The position numbers were made by a program, and so were the translations under genes. The notes under the pieces were generated by a model. It saw only the letters and a program-made list of their open reading frames with translations. It did no database searches and was not told where the DNA came from. Below, piece after piece: positions 30,649 through 42,435 of a stretch of DNA of 64,000 nt (positions are counted from its first letter, which is position 1; every line of letters starts with the position of its first letter). Source of the DNA: Adiantum capillus-veneris (taxonomy: Eukaryota > Streptophyta > Polypodiopsida > Polypodiales > Pteridaceae). The stretch lies in NCBI GenBank assembly GCA_014529385.2, contig CM043944.1, positions 82,082,384 through 82,146,383 on the forward strand. The letters are read 5' to 3'.

Positions 30649-33600
30649 ATGGCGGCCTCGAAGTCACCGGAAAATAAGAAAAGAATGACCATCAAGGATT
30701 ATCTGGACGAAGTGGAACCCTTTGTCATTCTAGAGGGAACACTAAAGCCCACCAGCACGTGGATACAAGAAGATTTGTTAGAGTCAAGCGACCTAAAGAT
30801 CTACCAGGGAGTGTTCAAAGACAATGAAGGCAATGTCATAGAGCTACCAATGCTGCCGAGAGAGCTCAATGAGTTTGTACGAAGAAAGATGGCTGGCTAC
30901 TTGGAGAAAATTGACCGCCACAATTAATTTGAAGCAATACCAGCAGGAGTGGACATCAAAAGAGTATGGGAGTTTGTAACAAGCATCAAAGAGGATGGAG
31001 TGGCCAAGGTAACAGATTTACAAGGCAGACTAGATACAGAGATCATAATCACGGAGCGGGTTGTAGCCCATGCGCTAGACCTCTGCAATGAGAGGGACAA
31101 CGTAACAAAAAGAAGGGATGAAGTCAAAGTGTACAAAGAGAAAAAGGCAAATTACACCTTTGAAGACATTGCCAACCCAAAGGTGGCAATTATGAGCCAG
31201 TTGTACAACCAGTACTTCCACATGTGCACGAAGAGGCCACAGAAGTACAGGTTGCCGCCAGGTGCAATTGCCACAACGTTTACTTGGCCAATGACGAAGG
31301 GCACCCCAAAGATAATCAACTATGTGGCATACATACATGAAAGCTTAGTAAAGATGGGCAACAAAAAGCCAACATACATAGTGCGAGGAGAACTGATCAC
31401 CAAGGTGGTTTATGGGGCACTACATGCTAAAGGAAGGTGGCTTGACCCCCCATCTCAGAATGATTGGCTGAGAGTAAAAGAAGACAAGGAAGATGAGCCG
31501 CAAAGGGCACCAAGGGTGGCTACGAGATTGAAGAGACGGCTGGAGCCAGTTGAAGAGGAGCAACCCGAGCAGAAGAAAGGAAAGAAGGAGTTTTCTCAAG
31601 TGCCGGCCAAAGAAACCAGGGTCTCAGAAAGCGGCAAGACTCGAGAGGCTGATGGAGAGTTTTTGAGCGGAGAGAGCCCTCAAGGGTGATTTAAACGAAC
31701 TCTGGACGCCATCTCTCGAGTCCATGTCCGGATCATCCAGAAGAGTGCAAAGGGACCGGTTTGAAGATTATATCAAGAATTTCGAGATTCTTGATGCTAC
31801 AGCAGAAAACATTCCCCATGTCCCTTTCACCGAGGAGGAAGTGGAGCAGATAAGGCAGACACTGCTAGATGAACAAGAAAGCCAAGAAAGAGAAAGAAAA
31901 ACAAAAGTAGACGGGGACTTAAAGGGCAAACTGGCAGCTTTACCAGATAGTCCTAAACCCAGCCCACAACCATCTCCACCACCCTCACCACCTCCCAGCA
32001 GCCCTCCACAAGAAGATAATGCAGCTGAGGACAAACAAGACGAAAGGCAGCATAGGAGTAAGAGCAAAGGCAGGAACCTGAGCCAAAAGAAGAGGCCAAG
32101 CCTGAATCTCAGCAAAAAGGATTAGATGAGGCCTATTATGCATTTTTGGACCTGCTAGCTGCAGGCTATACAAAGGAAGAAGCCGCCACAATCGCATTCG
32201 ACTTGGCGAGGACAGGGTATAAAGAACAGATGCAAGGCATCCGGCTAGTGGAGCTAAAAGAAATTGCTACCGACACGGTAGACCTGCACTCGCCCTCCAA
32301 TGACTGGGACGTGGTGATGACAAAGCTAGCTGGATTGCGAGCACAATCCATGGATTCAAAGAAAGAAATGACAACTCTCAAAGCCACTGACGAACAGATA
32401 AAAAAGAAAGTAGATTCTCTGCAAACACAAAGCCAAAGGCAAAAAGAGAGAGAAGATGACCTGCAGGCCAGCTTGGCAACGGCTCTACAAAATTGCCAAG
32501 CAATGGAAGAAGCAAATGAGGTAGCAGCAAAAATAATACAAGCAGCTGAAGAAGAGTGTCTGTAGCTCAATCTGCAGCTCAACAAGTCATTGCGAGATGC
32601 CGAAAGAGAAAGGGATAATCTGACACTACAGCTGGTTGAAGAATCGAAAGAAGTAGAGGCCATGAGAAATGCCAAAGAAAAAGCAGAGATAGAACAAGAA
32701 GCAAGCCTGGATGAGGTCCTTGAGCTCAAGGACCAACTAAAAGTCAAAGATCAAACCATCCAAAGGCTGCGAGCATCACCTGCTAGAGTCAGAGCTACGA
32801 GCTCGACTCAAATCATTTCCGAGAGTCAACTATATGAAGAGAAAATGCAGGAACTTCAGAAGGAGCTGACTCTCGAGAAAAAACAGAGGTTAATGATGGC
32901 TGAAGGTTCTATCGTAATGCAAACAAGAATGGAGGAGGGCCAAAAAGCCCCTGCAAGAAGAAGTGGAAAGCATAAAGAAAAAGCTCGAGGAGGCGGAAAG
33001 AGTAAACGCTGAACTTAATGACCTCCTCGTGAATATGGGCGGAGAAGTTGAAGCAGAAAATCAAACACTCCTCAGGCAAATTGAGGAGTTGAAAGGCCAG
33101 CAAGGAGGAGAAGCAGAAAGCTCAGGGCCAGCCTCCAATGAGGGCATCAACCTCGAAAATGTGGCAGATCCTGTGGACACACACATGGAAGAGGAAAGCA
33201 TAGCAGGATCCTCTCAAGAGCCACAAGATCTAACACAAGAAGAGGAGGAAAAATTGCGTAAGGCAATAGAGAAAGATCTAAGAGAAAGCGCGAAGGAAGC
33301 CTTGGAATGGGAGCAGAGGGTCTTCAAATGTATGACAATTCAGAAGATCGATGCCAGCACTCTCAGGCGCGAGTGGCTTCAACCCTCTCTCCCATATCCA
33401 TTGCTGAAATATGAGGCAGCTACAATAAACAAGCGGATCAGAGAAGAGCCAACGATACCTCTCTACAATGCAGACACCTCGAAGCCAGAAGGAGTTAAGC
33501 TTATAGTGGAATCTCAGCCAAAGTGGAGGAAGGCTTGGCTTACAAAGTACCCACAATACCTAATCCACCTGGTAGAGGCACCTAAAGATATCAGAGACAA

Positions 33601-34108
33601 TCTTAGCTTCTGTCCTCTACCAAGGGTTAGGACGTGGAAGGCACAGGAAATTTTGCAAAGAAGCCAACCTACTTGGCTGAATTACCCAAAGCTGCCGGGC
33701 GTGAAGGCAGGTGAGAGAATACGTGTCCAATACATGGTGAAAACCCTAACGAGCGCCATAAAGTTGTTCACAGGCTCACCTGACCTTACATGCATTATGA
33801 TGAGGAAGATTTACAGAACCATCTTAGCAGTGTTCGAGACCTTCAAGCCAGGCCAGGTGACTGACAGCATATTCTTCTTCCAGGATACATACAGATGTGC
33901 TTATGATCTGTCAGGTCAGCCTTCCAAGGAGGTGATACATGCGCTGTATGAAAGAATCCTGTTTCTACCATCCTATCACCTCCAGGCTTTTGAAGAAGCA
34001 TTCTATACAGGATTCTTCACCATGAATACAGATATCTTTGGCCCAACAATGCTGAACCTACATGCCAGGTACGAATCACTGCTAAAGATGCGGGGAACGA
34101 TCAGATGA
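30649..34108 (+). pseudogene. LTR-II unit 1 protein, ~1,150 residues, broken
   Basis: The frame starts MAASKSPENKKRM and is colinear with unit 2 throughout. It is interrupted by nonsense codons at 30925-30927 and 32563-32565. Frame changes lie near 31620, 32050-32100 and 32945-32960; at two of these unit 1 has one base more than unit 2. Layout: a globular N-terminal part (~1-330, with ANYTFEDIANP and YNQYFHMCTKRPQKYR); a Lys/Glu-rich and Pro-rich linker (SPPPSPPPSSPP); a helical region; a long coiled coil (about 32350-33110 in DNA); and a basic, aromatic C-terminal domain of ~250 residues (LRREWLQPSLPYPLLKYEAA, then QPTWLNYPKLPG and FFFQDTYRCAYDLSG). I recognise no family, zinc knuckle, protease or polymerase. 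By position it replaces gag-pol. A structural, gag-like role is possible but unproven. Confidence 0.7.
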
Positions 34109-34145
34109 AGCAGCAGATCAAGGCCATATTGGGGACGACATGAGC

Positions 34146-34160
34146 AAGGAGGGGGGGGAG
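34146..34160 (+). other. LTR-II unit 1 polypurine tract
   Basis: AAGGAGGGGGGGGAG directly precedes the LTR start TGTTAGAAGC, just after the protein's stop codon. Confidence 0.85.
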
Positions 34161-35094
34161 TGTTAGAAGCTGGACACACCCCATGGCATCTAACTACTCA
34201 GAGGACTATTATTTTTTGTAATTATTCATTCATTGAGGAAAACCCGATTTTTCACCTTATAATTATTGGGACTTACAGAAGTTTCCAGATTGTATCCCAG
34301 TTTTGATAGTTAGATTGAGTAGATGGTTGATTTTGGAACTTTAGGGTTTGAGACGTTGTAAGGTATATATACCACTTTTTGACCTTAATGAAACACCTTT
34401 TGTCATTTTAAAAGAAGTTTGAAGTCTGTGAGTGAGCGTACTGTGTACGAGAGAGAGTGTGTGAGCTTCATCTTGATGCTACGTGTGCTCCGGTGGTAGG
34501 AATCGAGTGTGGAGAAGTGCAGCGTGTTGCCCCCGACTAGAGCTACGTGCCGATACCAACATTGCACGCGTACGTTCCGGCTTTGTGAGCTCCTTCTACG
34601 AGCTTCATCGGTTGTTTGGGTGAGCATACGTTGTCCGATTTTGCATTGCAACATATCCACACGTTCACATTGAGTAGAACTACACATTAGGCACTTTAGA
34701 TTTCGGAAACGAAGACCTGCAGATTTCGGCCAGACATCCTAGGTGTTTTTGCATCGGGTGTTTTGGGTCGGGATCTTGGTTCATAGACCTTAGGGAGAGT
34801 GACCTATTGGTATTAGTAGGGTCTCCTTCAAGTTCTATGGTGTTTCGAGATTGTTTGATGGGTGTCCGGCTCTAGAAAGCGTTGTAGGAAGTTTCCTCTC
34901 TTGGACTCTTGAAGACTGTGACTTAGACAATTGGTAGAGACCTCTGTAGGAATTAGTTAGGAGTCGGTCGAGTATAGGTTGACACCTTATGCTTGCTTGC
35001 ACGCGCATGCGGGTCGAGCTTCGTCCTTAGCTGACATTACATGTTAGGTGATTTCTCGTTGTGCTGACATCCGTCGCGGCGTATCCGTCCAACA
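34161..35094 (+). repeat. LTR-II LTR 1
   Basis: A 934-bp repeat with TG...CA ends. A TATA box (tatatat, 34364-34370) is followed by ACCTTAATGAAAC, so transcription would start in this LTR. It is joined at its right end directly to truncated interior sequence of unit 2, without a primer-binding site. Confidence 0.88.
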
Positions 35095-38000
35095 GTGGCG
35101 AAAGTAACAGATCTACAAGGCAGACCAAAAACATAAATAATCATCACTGAGCAGGTTGTAGCAGATGCACTAGACCTCTCCAACAAGGGGGATAGTGTAA
35201 TGAAAAGAAGAGTAAATGAGGTCAAGGTGTACAATGAGAAGAAAGGGAATTACACCTTTGAAGATATTGCCAACCCAAGAGTGGCAATGATGAGCGAGTT
35301 GTACAACCAATACTTCCACACGTGTACGAAGAGGCCACAGAAGTACAGAATGCCGCCAAGTGGAATTGCCACGACATTCACTTGGGCAATGACGAAAGGT
35401 ACCCCAAAGATAATCAATTATGCGGCGTATATACATGAAAACCTAGTAAAGATGGGTAACAAGAAGCCAACATATATTGTGCCAGGAGAACTAATCACTA
35501 AGATGATTTATGGGGCACTACACGCAAAAGGAAGGTGGCCTGAACCCTCGTCTCAGAATGATCGGCTGAGGCTAAAAGAAGACAAAGAGGACGAGCTACA
35601 AAGAGAACCAAGGGTGGCTACAAGACTGAAAAGATGGCTAGAGCCTGTTCAAGAGGAGCAGCCAGAGCAAAAGAAAGGAAAGAAGGAATTTGCCCAAGTG
35701 CCGACAAAAGAAACAAGGTCACAAAAAGCGGCAGGATTAGAGAGACTGATGGAGAGCTTCAAAGCAGAGAGAGCCCTTAAAGGTGATTTAAGTGAACTTT
35801 GGAAGCCTTCTCTAGAAGCTATGTCAGGATCATCCCGAAGAGTGCAAAGGGACAAATTTGAGGATTATATCAAGAATTTTGAGATTCTTGATGACGCATC
35901 AGAGGATATACCGCATGTCCCTTTCACAGAGGAGGAGGTGGAGCAAATACGGCAGAAACTGCTAGATGAGCAAGAGAGCCAAGAGAGAGAAAGAAAAACT
36001 AAAGCAGAAAGAGATTTAAAGGACAAGCCTACATCTCTACCGGCCAGCCCTAAACCCAGACCACAGCCCTCACTACCTCCTAGCAGCCCTCCACAAGAAG
36101 ATAAAGAGGCTGAAGACAAACCAGAAGAATGGGAGGAGGCTAAGCAAGAGTAGAGCCATGAGCCGAAGCCAAACAAAGAGGCTAAGCCTGGAAGTGAGCA
36201 AAAAGAGTTGGATGATTCATATCACACATTTTTGGACCTGGTAGCGGGAGGATACACCAAGGAAGAAGCTGCCACAGTCGCATTCGACTTGGCAAGCACA
36301 GGGCCTAAAGAACCAATGCAAGGCATCAGGCTAGTGGAATTAAAAGAAATTGCCACAGATACAGTGGACCTGCACCCGCCCTCCAACGACTGGGATGTGG
36401 TGATGACGAAGCTAACCGGATTCAGAGCACAGTCCATGGCTCCAAAAAGAGAGATGGTAGCTCTCAAGGCCACTGAAGTGAAGATTAAGATGGAAGTAGA
36501 CACTCTACAAGGACAAAGCTAAAGGCAGAAGGAGAGGGAAGCTCAGCTACAGACCAGCCTAGCAAGGGCCCTACAAAGGTGCCAGGCAGTGGAGGAAGAA
36601 AATCAAGCAGCAACAAAACGAATGCTAGGAGTTGAAGAAGAATGTCAGCAGCTCAACAAATCACTGCTAGATGCCAAGAGGGAAAGAGATAACCCGACCC
36701 TACTGGTGGAAGAGTCTAAAGAAGTAGAAGCCATGAGAAACGCCAAAGAAATGGCGGAGATAGATCAAGGAGCAAGCCAGGATGAGGTCCTTGAGCTCAA
36801 GGACCAACTCAAAGTAATAGATCAGACAATCTAGAGGCTGTGAGCATCACCTGCCAGAGTCAGAGCTACTAGCTCGACTCACATCACTCCGGAGAGTCAA
36901 CTCTATGAAGAACAGATGCAAGAACTTTAGAAGGAGCTGACTCTAGAGAAAAAGCAGAGATTGATGATGACAGAAGGGTCTATTGTCATTCAAACAAGAA
37001 TGGAAGAAGACCAAAAATCCCTACAAGAGGAAGTAGAAAGTATAAAAAGAAATCTCGAGGAGGCGGAGAGGATAAACGCCGAATTAAATGACCTCCTCGT
37101 GAATATGGGCGAAGACGCTCAATCAGAAAAGCAAAAACTTCTAAAGCAGATTGAGGAGTTGAAAGGATAGCAAGCAGGAGAGCAAGAGGGCACAGTGCCA
37201 GCAGCCAATGAGGGCATTGATTTAGAAAATGTGGCAGATCCGGTGGACACGCCTATGCAAGAGGAAATCCTAGAAGGATCCTCTCAAGAGCCACAAGATC
37301 TAACACAGAAGAGGAAGAAAAGTTGCGTAAATCAATAGAGTTGGAGCTCAGAGAGACAACAAAGGAAGCTTTAGAGTGGGAGCAGAGGGTTTTCAAGCCC
37401 ATGACCATCCAGAAGATTGACTCCAGCAACCTCAGGCGCGAGTGGATTCAACCCTCTCTCCCATATCCATTGCTGAAATATGAGGCAGCCACCATCAACA
37501 AGCGGATAAGAGAAGAGCCAACCGTACCACTTTACAATGCAGATACCTCACAACCAAAAGGGGTCAGGCTAATTGTTGATTCTCAGCCAAAATGGAGGAA
37601 GGCCTGGCTCACAAAGTACCCACAATACCTAGTCCACTTGGTAGAGGCACCAAAAAGCATCAGAGACAACCTCAGCTTTTGTCCTCTACCAAGGATCAGG
37701 ACGTGGAAGGCGCAGGATATCTTGCAAAGGAGCCAACCCACTTGGCTAAATTACCCTAAGCTGCCGGGCTTGAAGGCAGGTGAGAGAATCATTGTCCAAT
37801 ACATGGTGAAAACCCTAACGGGTGCCATCAAATTGTTCACTGGCTCACCTGACCTTACTTGCATCATGATGAAGAAAATCTGCAAAACCCTCTTAGCAGT
37901 ATTTGAGACTTTCAAGCCAGGCCAAGTGACAGACAGTATCTTTTTCTTCCAAGATACTTACAGATGCACTTGTGATCTGTCTGGTCAGCCTTCCAAGGAG

Positions 38001-38174
38001 GTGATACATGCAATGTATTAGAGGATAATGTTTCTACCATCCTATCACCTCGAGGCCTTTGAAGAAGCGTTCTACACAGGCTTCTTCACAATAAACATAG
38101 ATATTTTCGGCGCTACAATGATGAACCTGCATGCAAGATACGAATCACTAATCAAGATGCGCGAGACCATATGA
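35095..38174 (+). pseudogene. LTR-II unit 2 protein, 5'-truncated and broken
   Basis: Begins at the equivalent of unit 1 position ~30999 (VAKVTDLQGR), so ~117 N-terminal residues are missing. A 317-codon stretch (35200-36153) is open where unit 1 is frame-shifted, which confirms the ancestral frame. Nonsense codons lie at about 35131, 36151, 36520, 36832 and 38020, and there is a frame change near 37305. The C-terminal domain (37323-38021) is about 90% identical to unit 1 in protein, and many of the DNA differences are silent. It ends with the same NLHARYESL motif as unit 1. Confidence 0.75.
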
Positions 38175-38214
38175 TGAAGAAGCGGATCAGCGGCCACGTC
38201 GGGGACGACATGAG

Positions 38215-38229
38215 CAAGGAGGGGGGGAG
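38215..38229 (+). other. LTR-II unit 2 polypurine tract
   Basis: A G-rich purine run (AAGGAGGGGGGGAG) abuts LTR 2. Confidence 0.85.
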
Positions 38230-39161
38230 TGTTAGAAGCTGGACACACCCCACGGCAACTAACTACTCGGAAGATTATTATTTTTGTAATTATTCATTCA
38301 TTGAGGAAAACCTGATTTTCACCTTGTAAATATTGGGACTTACAAAAGTTTCCAAATTGTATCCTAGTTTTGATAGTTAGATTGAGTAGATGGTTGATTT
38401 TGGAACTTTAGGGTTTGAGAATTGTAAGGTATATATACCACTTTTTGACCTTAATGACACACCTTTTGTCATTTTTAAAAGAAGTTTTTGAAAATCTGTG
38501 AGTGAGCATACTGTGTAGGAGAGAGAGTGTGAGCTTCATCTTGACGCTATCTGTGCTTCGGTGGTCGGAATCGAGTGCAGAGAAGTGCAGCGTGTTGCCC
38601 CCGATGAGAGCTACGCACCGATACCTACATTGCACGCGTACGGTCCGGTTTTGCAAGCTCCTTCTACGAGCTTCATCTGGTGTTTGGGTGAGCATACGTT
38701 GTCTGATTTTGCATTGCAACATATCCATACGTTCACATTGAGTAGAACTACACATTAGGCACTTTAGATTTCGAAAACAAAGACCTGCAGATTTTGGCCA
38801 GACATCCTACGTGATTTTGCACCAGGTATTTTGGGTTGGGATTTTGGTTCATGGACCTTAGGGAGAGCGACCTATTGGTGTTAGTAGGGTCTCCTTCAAG
38901 TTCTATGGTGTTTCGGGATTGTTTGATGGGTGTTCGGCTCTAGAAAGCGTTGTAGGAAGTTTCCTCTTATGCACTCTTGAAGGCTGTGACTTAGACAATT
39001 GGTAGAGACCTCTGTAGGAATTAATTAGGAGTCGGTCGAGTGTAGGTTGACACCTTTTGCTTTCTTCCACGCGCCTGTGGTCGAGCTTCATCTTTAGCTG
39101 ACATTATATGTTAGGTGATTTCTCACTGTGCTGACGTCCGTCGTGGCGTATCCATCCAACA
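38230..39161 (+). repeat. LTR-II LTR 2
   Basis: A 932-bp copy of LTR 1 with the same ends and TATA box (38430-38437). It differs by scattered substitutions and small indels. The right flank starts CTACT; a matching left target duplication was not found. Confidence 0.88.
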
Positions 39162-39688
39162 CTACTACATCTTTTTTCTTTACAATAGAATATTAAATTC
39201 ACAATCACCTACTATACTAATCAATAATTGAGGGACACTTATTTTATTTTATTACTTTTTTTGTTTTTATATTGTTATCTCTTATCCCAAGTCAATACAC
39301 TAGTCTGTTTATTCTTCCCTCTTGTATAGATTTAATTTCACCAAACATTCTCATCCAAACATGTGTAAAGGGAATCTCAATTGTCAATTTCATTCCATGA
39401 TGCATGCAGGGACTCACTCTTGGAGCCACATGGAGGTTTAACCAAAATGGGACCACAAGAATACTATTGCAGTCTGGAATCGTACATATTTTGGTGGGAT
39501 TTTTGGTGTCCACCTCCACTCCAAATTTTAAGAAATCATCAAACATTAAAATGTAGTCCACAAGCTGAATAGTATCCCTAAATTATTTATGTAGATATCA
39601 TCGGTGCGATATGATTTTTTTGGTAGATCCTAGTCTGCCCACCGTTCTCACAAGTCACCCATAGTCTTTTCTCACCTCCTTTCACATT

Positions 39689-39769
<81 letters not shown>

Positions 39770-41180
39770 ATTCCTCTCCATCCCTTACTCAACATGCACC
39801 TTCCATGGCTTCTCTCACCCCCTTTAGCATTACCCTCCCCTCTCACACCCATAGCTTTCTTTTGAAGCTCTACCTACATACACCATCTCCATATCTCTCT
39901 CTATTACTCCCATATTACAATTTTATTTCACCTTTTCAAAAATTCATAAAAAATTCAACAACCTAACCATACTTAAACTATGAAAACTGGGGAAGGGGGT
40001 TATCAATAAAAATTCTCATTTTCTTTGTGGTGTTCAACTATGGCGACAACATGAAGAGAAGAAGAAGACCAACGATCACTTTCGACAATCTACACATAGG
40101 TGAGTCCAAGATTCCTCAAGGATTCACCATCTCAAGGGTTTACACATCTCATTCCCTCCTATTTTTTCAGCCCTTTAAGTCATCCTACCCATTGTAATTA
40201 TATTACTAACCTTTTCTTAGTGATTACTGACACCAAATGCTAACCCTCTCTTGTTAATTGCACCCATTCTACTCTACCTTGGAGTAGGCAACCGCACACA
40301 AAAAATCACTCACCTCTTTAGAATATTCTCTATTTCACCTCAATAATTCTCTCCTCTTGAGCTCACATCCATGTGACTCAAGGGACCAGAGAATCCCACT
40401 CTCATAAGACCATATAAAAAATTCATAAACATGTTTTTCTATGTAAATAATGATTAGGAAAAAATCCTAATAAGGGATCTCCTCACCTATAACTAGATCT
40501 CTTTCCCTTTGTAAAATGTATGATCTCTACACTATTGCACACTATGTTGAGCGTATCATTCTCCATCTTAGTTATAAGGTGAGAGAGTGAGCTCTCTATA
40601 CACCATTACTAATGGTGCATAGGAATTCTTCTTTGAGCTAGTTGTAGCATTGCAAGGCAGTGAGTGATTTGTAGCTTCCAATCAAGGTTGTACCTACTCT
40701 TACACATAAATTAAATCAATAATTTGGGTGCAACCGTGGTCTAAACTCTCCCTTGAGTCTCTCCACTTTACGCTTGACAGCCTCATCTCGTTCGGTTTAA
40801 GGTGAAGCTTTTTCATTCTTGTGTTCTCTTGTAGCATTTGCTTGTATTTGACTCAAGAGCTCTTGTGTTTGTTTTGTTGCTTGGGAACACATTGTAAGAG
40901 TGTTGTATAGTGAGAGGGCTCTCGTAACTCTAAGATAATGTTTAGATTGAAACATCATCAAGCTTAATTTTGTTTCTTGACTCTCCTCCAAGCTATTTAT
41001 ACATCCACGTCAATCATAAAAATTGAAGTTAAATCCTTGCACAAACTCTCATTGTGGGTTCTCTATGTGTGTGTGTGTGTGTGTGTGGGTGTGTAGCATT
41101 GGCATTAGTATTAGTATACATTTTCTTCTTGCTTGTGTTGCTCAGGGATTCTCCTCTCTTGCATCCTAGTGTGCTCTCTA
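39162..41180. other. AT-rich flank with CA and GT microsatellites
   Basis: No gene is supported. It holds a 76-bp CA run (39692-39767) and a GT run (41069-41088). Confidence 0.5.
39692..39767. repeat. CA microsatellite
   Basis: About 38 uninterrupted CA units, the longest dinucleotide run in the window. Confidence 0.97.
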
Positions 41181-41184
41181 ACTA

Positions 41185-41345
41185 GGTGGTGCCCTTTTGC
41201 TTGTTTGGCTATGGGTTTGTTGTTGTTTTTCTTGCTTGTGGTTGCCCCAAACCCAATTGAGAGACACATGATCCTTGAGGGATATTTAGAGGCTATATCT
41301 CTTATATTAGTCTGTTTATGGTTTTTAGTATGCTATTTTAGATGT
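41185..41345 (+). repeat. Dispersed repeat shared with 3280-3440
   Basis: GGTGGTGCCC, GGGTTTGTTGTTGTTTTTC and CCCAATTGAG, followed by TTAGAGGC, occur in the same order and spacing in the reverse complement of 3280-3440. Divergent, and source element unknown. Confidence 0.5.
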
Positions 41346-42334
41346 TTTGTAGGGAGCTCCACGCCTCCGCCTGTAGCAATTTACATGGCAACCACATGGA
41401 CGCATAATCACGAACAGAGAGAGAACAGAGAGCAAGAGAGAGTAATACGTCTCGTGGAGGCGCACCTCCTAGAGCGGAGTGCTACGCCTGGCACGGCGAG
41501 AGAGGAAAGAAGAGAGGAAAGAAGAATGAGACGGAAACTGGGTGCAATCTCCCCCCGTGCAAGAGTGACCATTTTTCTCTTGCACGTATTTCATTTATAG
41601 ATTTCTTCAATGGTCAATGTGAGTACAAACTGGCCGGCTGGTCATAAATGGCCAAAGCTCATAAAGAGCACTTGAATAATAAAATGTACAATATATATTT
41701 TCATTCGCATAGGCCTAGATTGGTCTAGTATTTTCCACCTGTCAACTGCAATAAATTATAAAATATCATTTCTATAACATACCTCTCCGTTGGAAAGCAA
41801 CTGTCCTCAGTTGCGAAGATAAAAATCTGCAAACAATACTTGTCAAAAACAATGATTAGTATGTTGTGTCAAAAACATCACCTAATAGAAGAAAAATTTA
41901 TGAAACTAAACAATCATTAGCTTATGCCTGCCGTCATCCACATACTACCTATTCTAGTGTCCCATACCACTAGAATAAGCAGTATATGTCATACCCTGAT
42001 GAATTAGGATATCATTGGTCACACTCATCTTTCAATAATCAATTCTCATCAATCTCAAGTCCAATTCCACAAGTACTGTCGCGACAGAAAAGCATCATAT
42101 ATCCATTCCAAATCCAAATCCAAACATCTACCAATATGTACCCATTTCAAATCCAAATCCAAATATCCGTCATTTTGTATACCCGGGTAACAAAATCATA
42201 CCAATTACAGTGGTGGCCAGCCATTGCAGCATGACTTTGTGATCGGTGTTTCCTCAACCGACGAATCTACACCAATAAGACGTGCTGCCTAGATCGGCGA
42301 ATCTGCACTAATGCTGCCTATATCTCATCACTAA
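41346..42334 (-). repeat. Family R copy R1 (minus)
   Basis: It starts with a short plus-strand family-R end (CCTGTAGCA at ~41370-41378). The main body is minus: GC-rich block, stem-loop block (~41550-41600), conserved exon-like block (~41785-41830), palindrome block (~41945-41985), then the minisatellite block (42240-42320). It is paired in inverted orientation with R2. Confidence 0.8.
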
Positions 42335-42397
42335 TGTTGTTTCAACAACACTGGCAAAATTTTACTAGCTTCTAATTTTCTTGCGACGACAATCAAT

Positions 42398-42435
<38 letters not shown>

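Larger units (their letters stand above)
30649..39161 (+). mobile_element. LTR-II: tandem LTR element coding an unknown coiled-coil protein
   Basis: Two plus-strand units run head to tail. Unit 1 interior is 30649-34160 with LTR 34161-35094. Unit 2 interior is 35095-38229, truncated at its 5' end, with LTR 38230-39161. Each interior ends in a long G-rich polypurine tract against an LTR starting TGTTAGAAGCTGG and ending ATCC(G/A)TCCAACA. No copia or gypsy gag or pol motif occurs. The only coding content is one long frame for an unrecognised protein. LTRs and interiors of the two units differ by roughly a tenth by eye, so this is not a very recent duplication. A 5' LTR and primer site for unit 1 are not visible in the window. 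Confidence 0.8.

Noticed and set aside
32166-32747. A 193-codon serine-rich open frame on the minus strand
   Set aside because: It is the antisense shadow of the LTR-II coiled-coil reading frame; its composition mirrors the Glu/Lys-rich sense strand.
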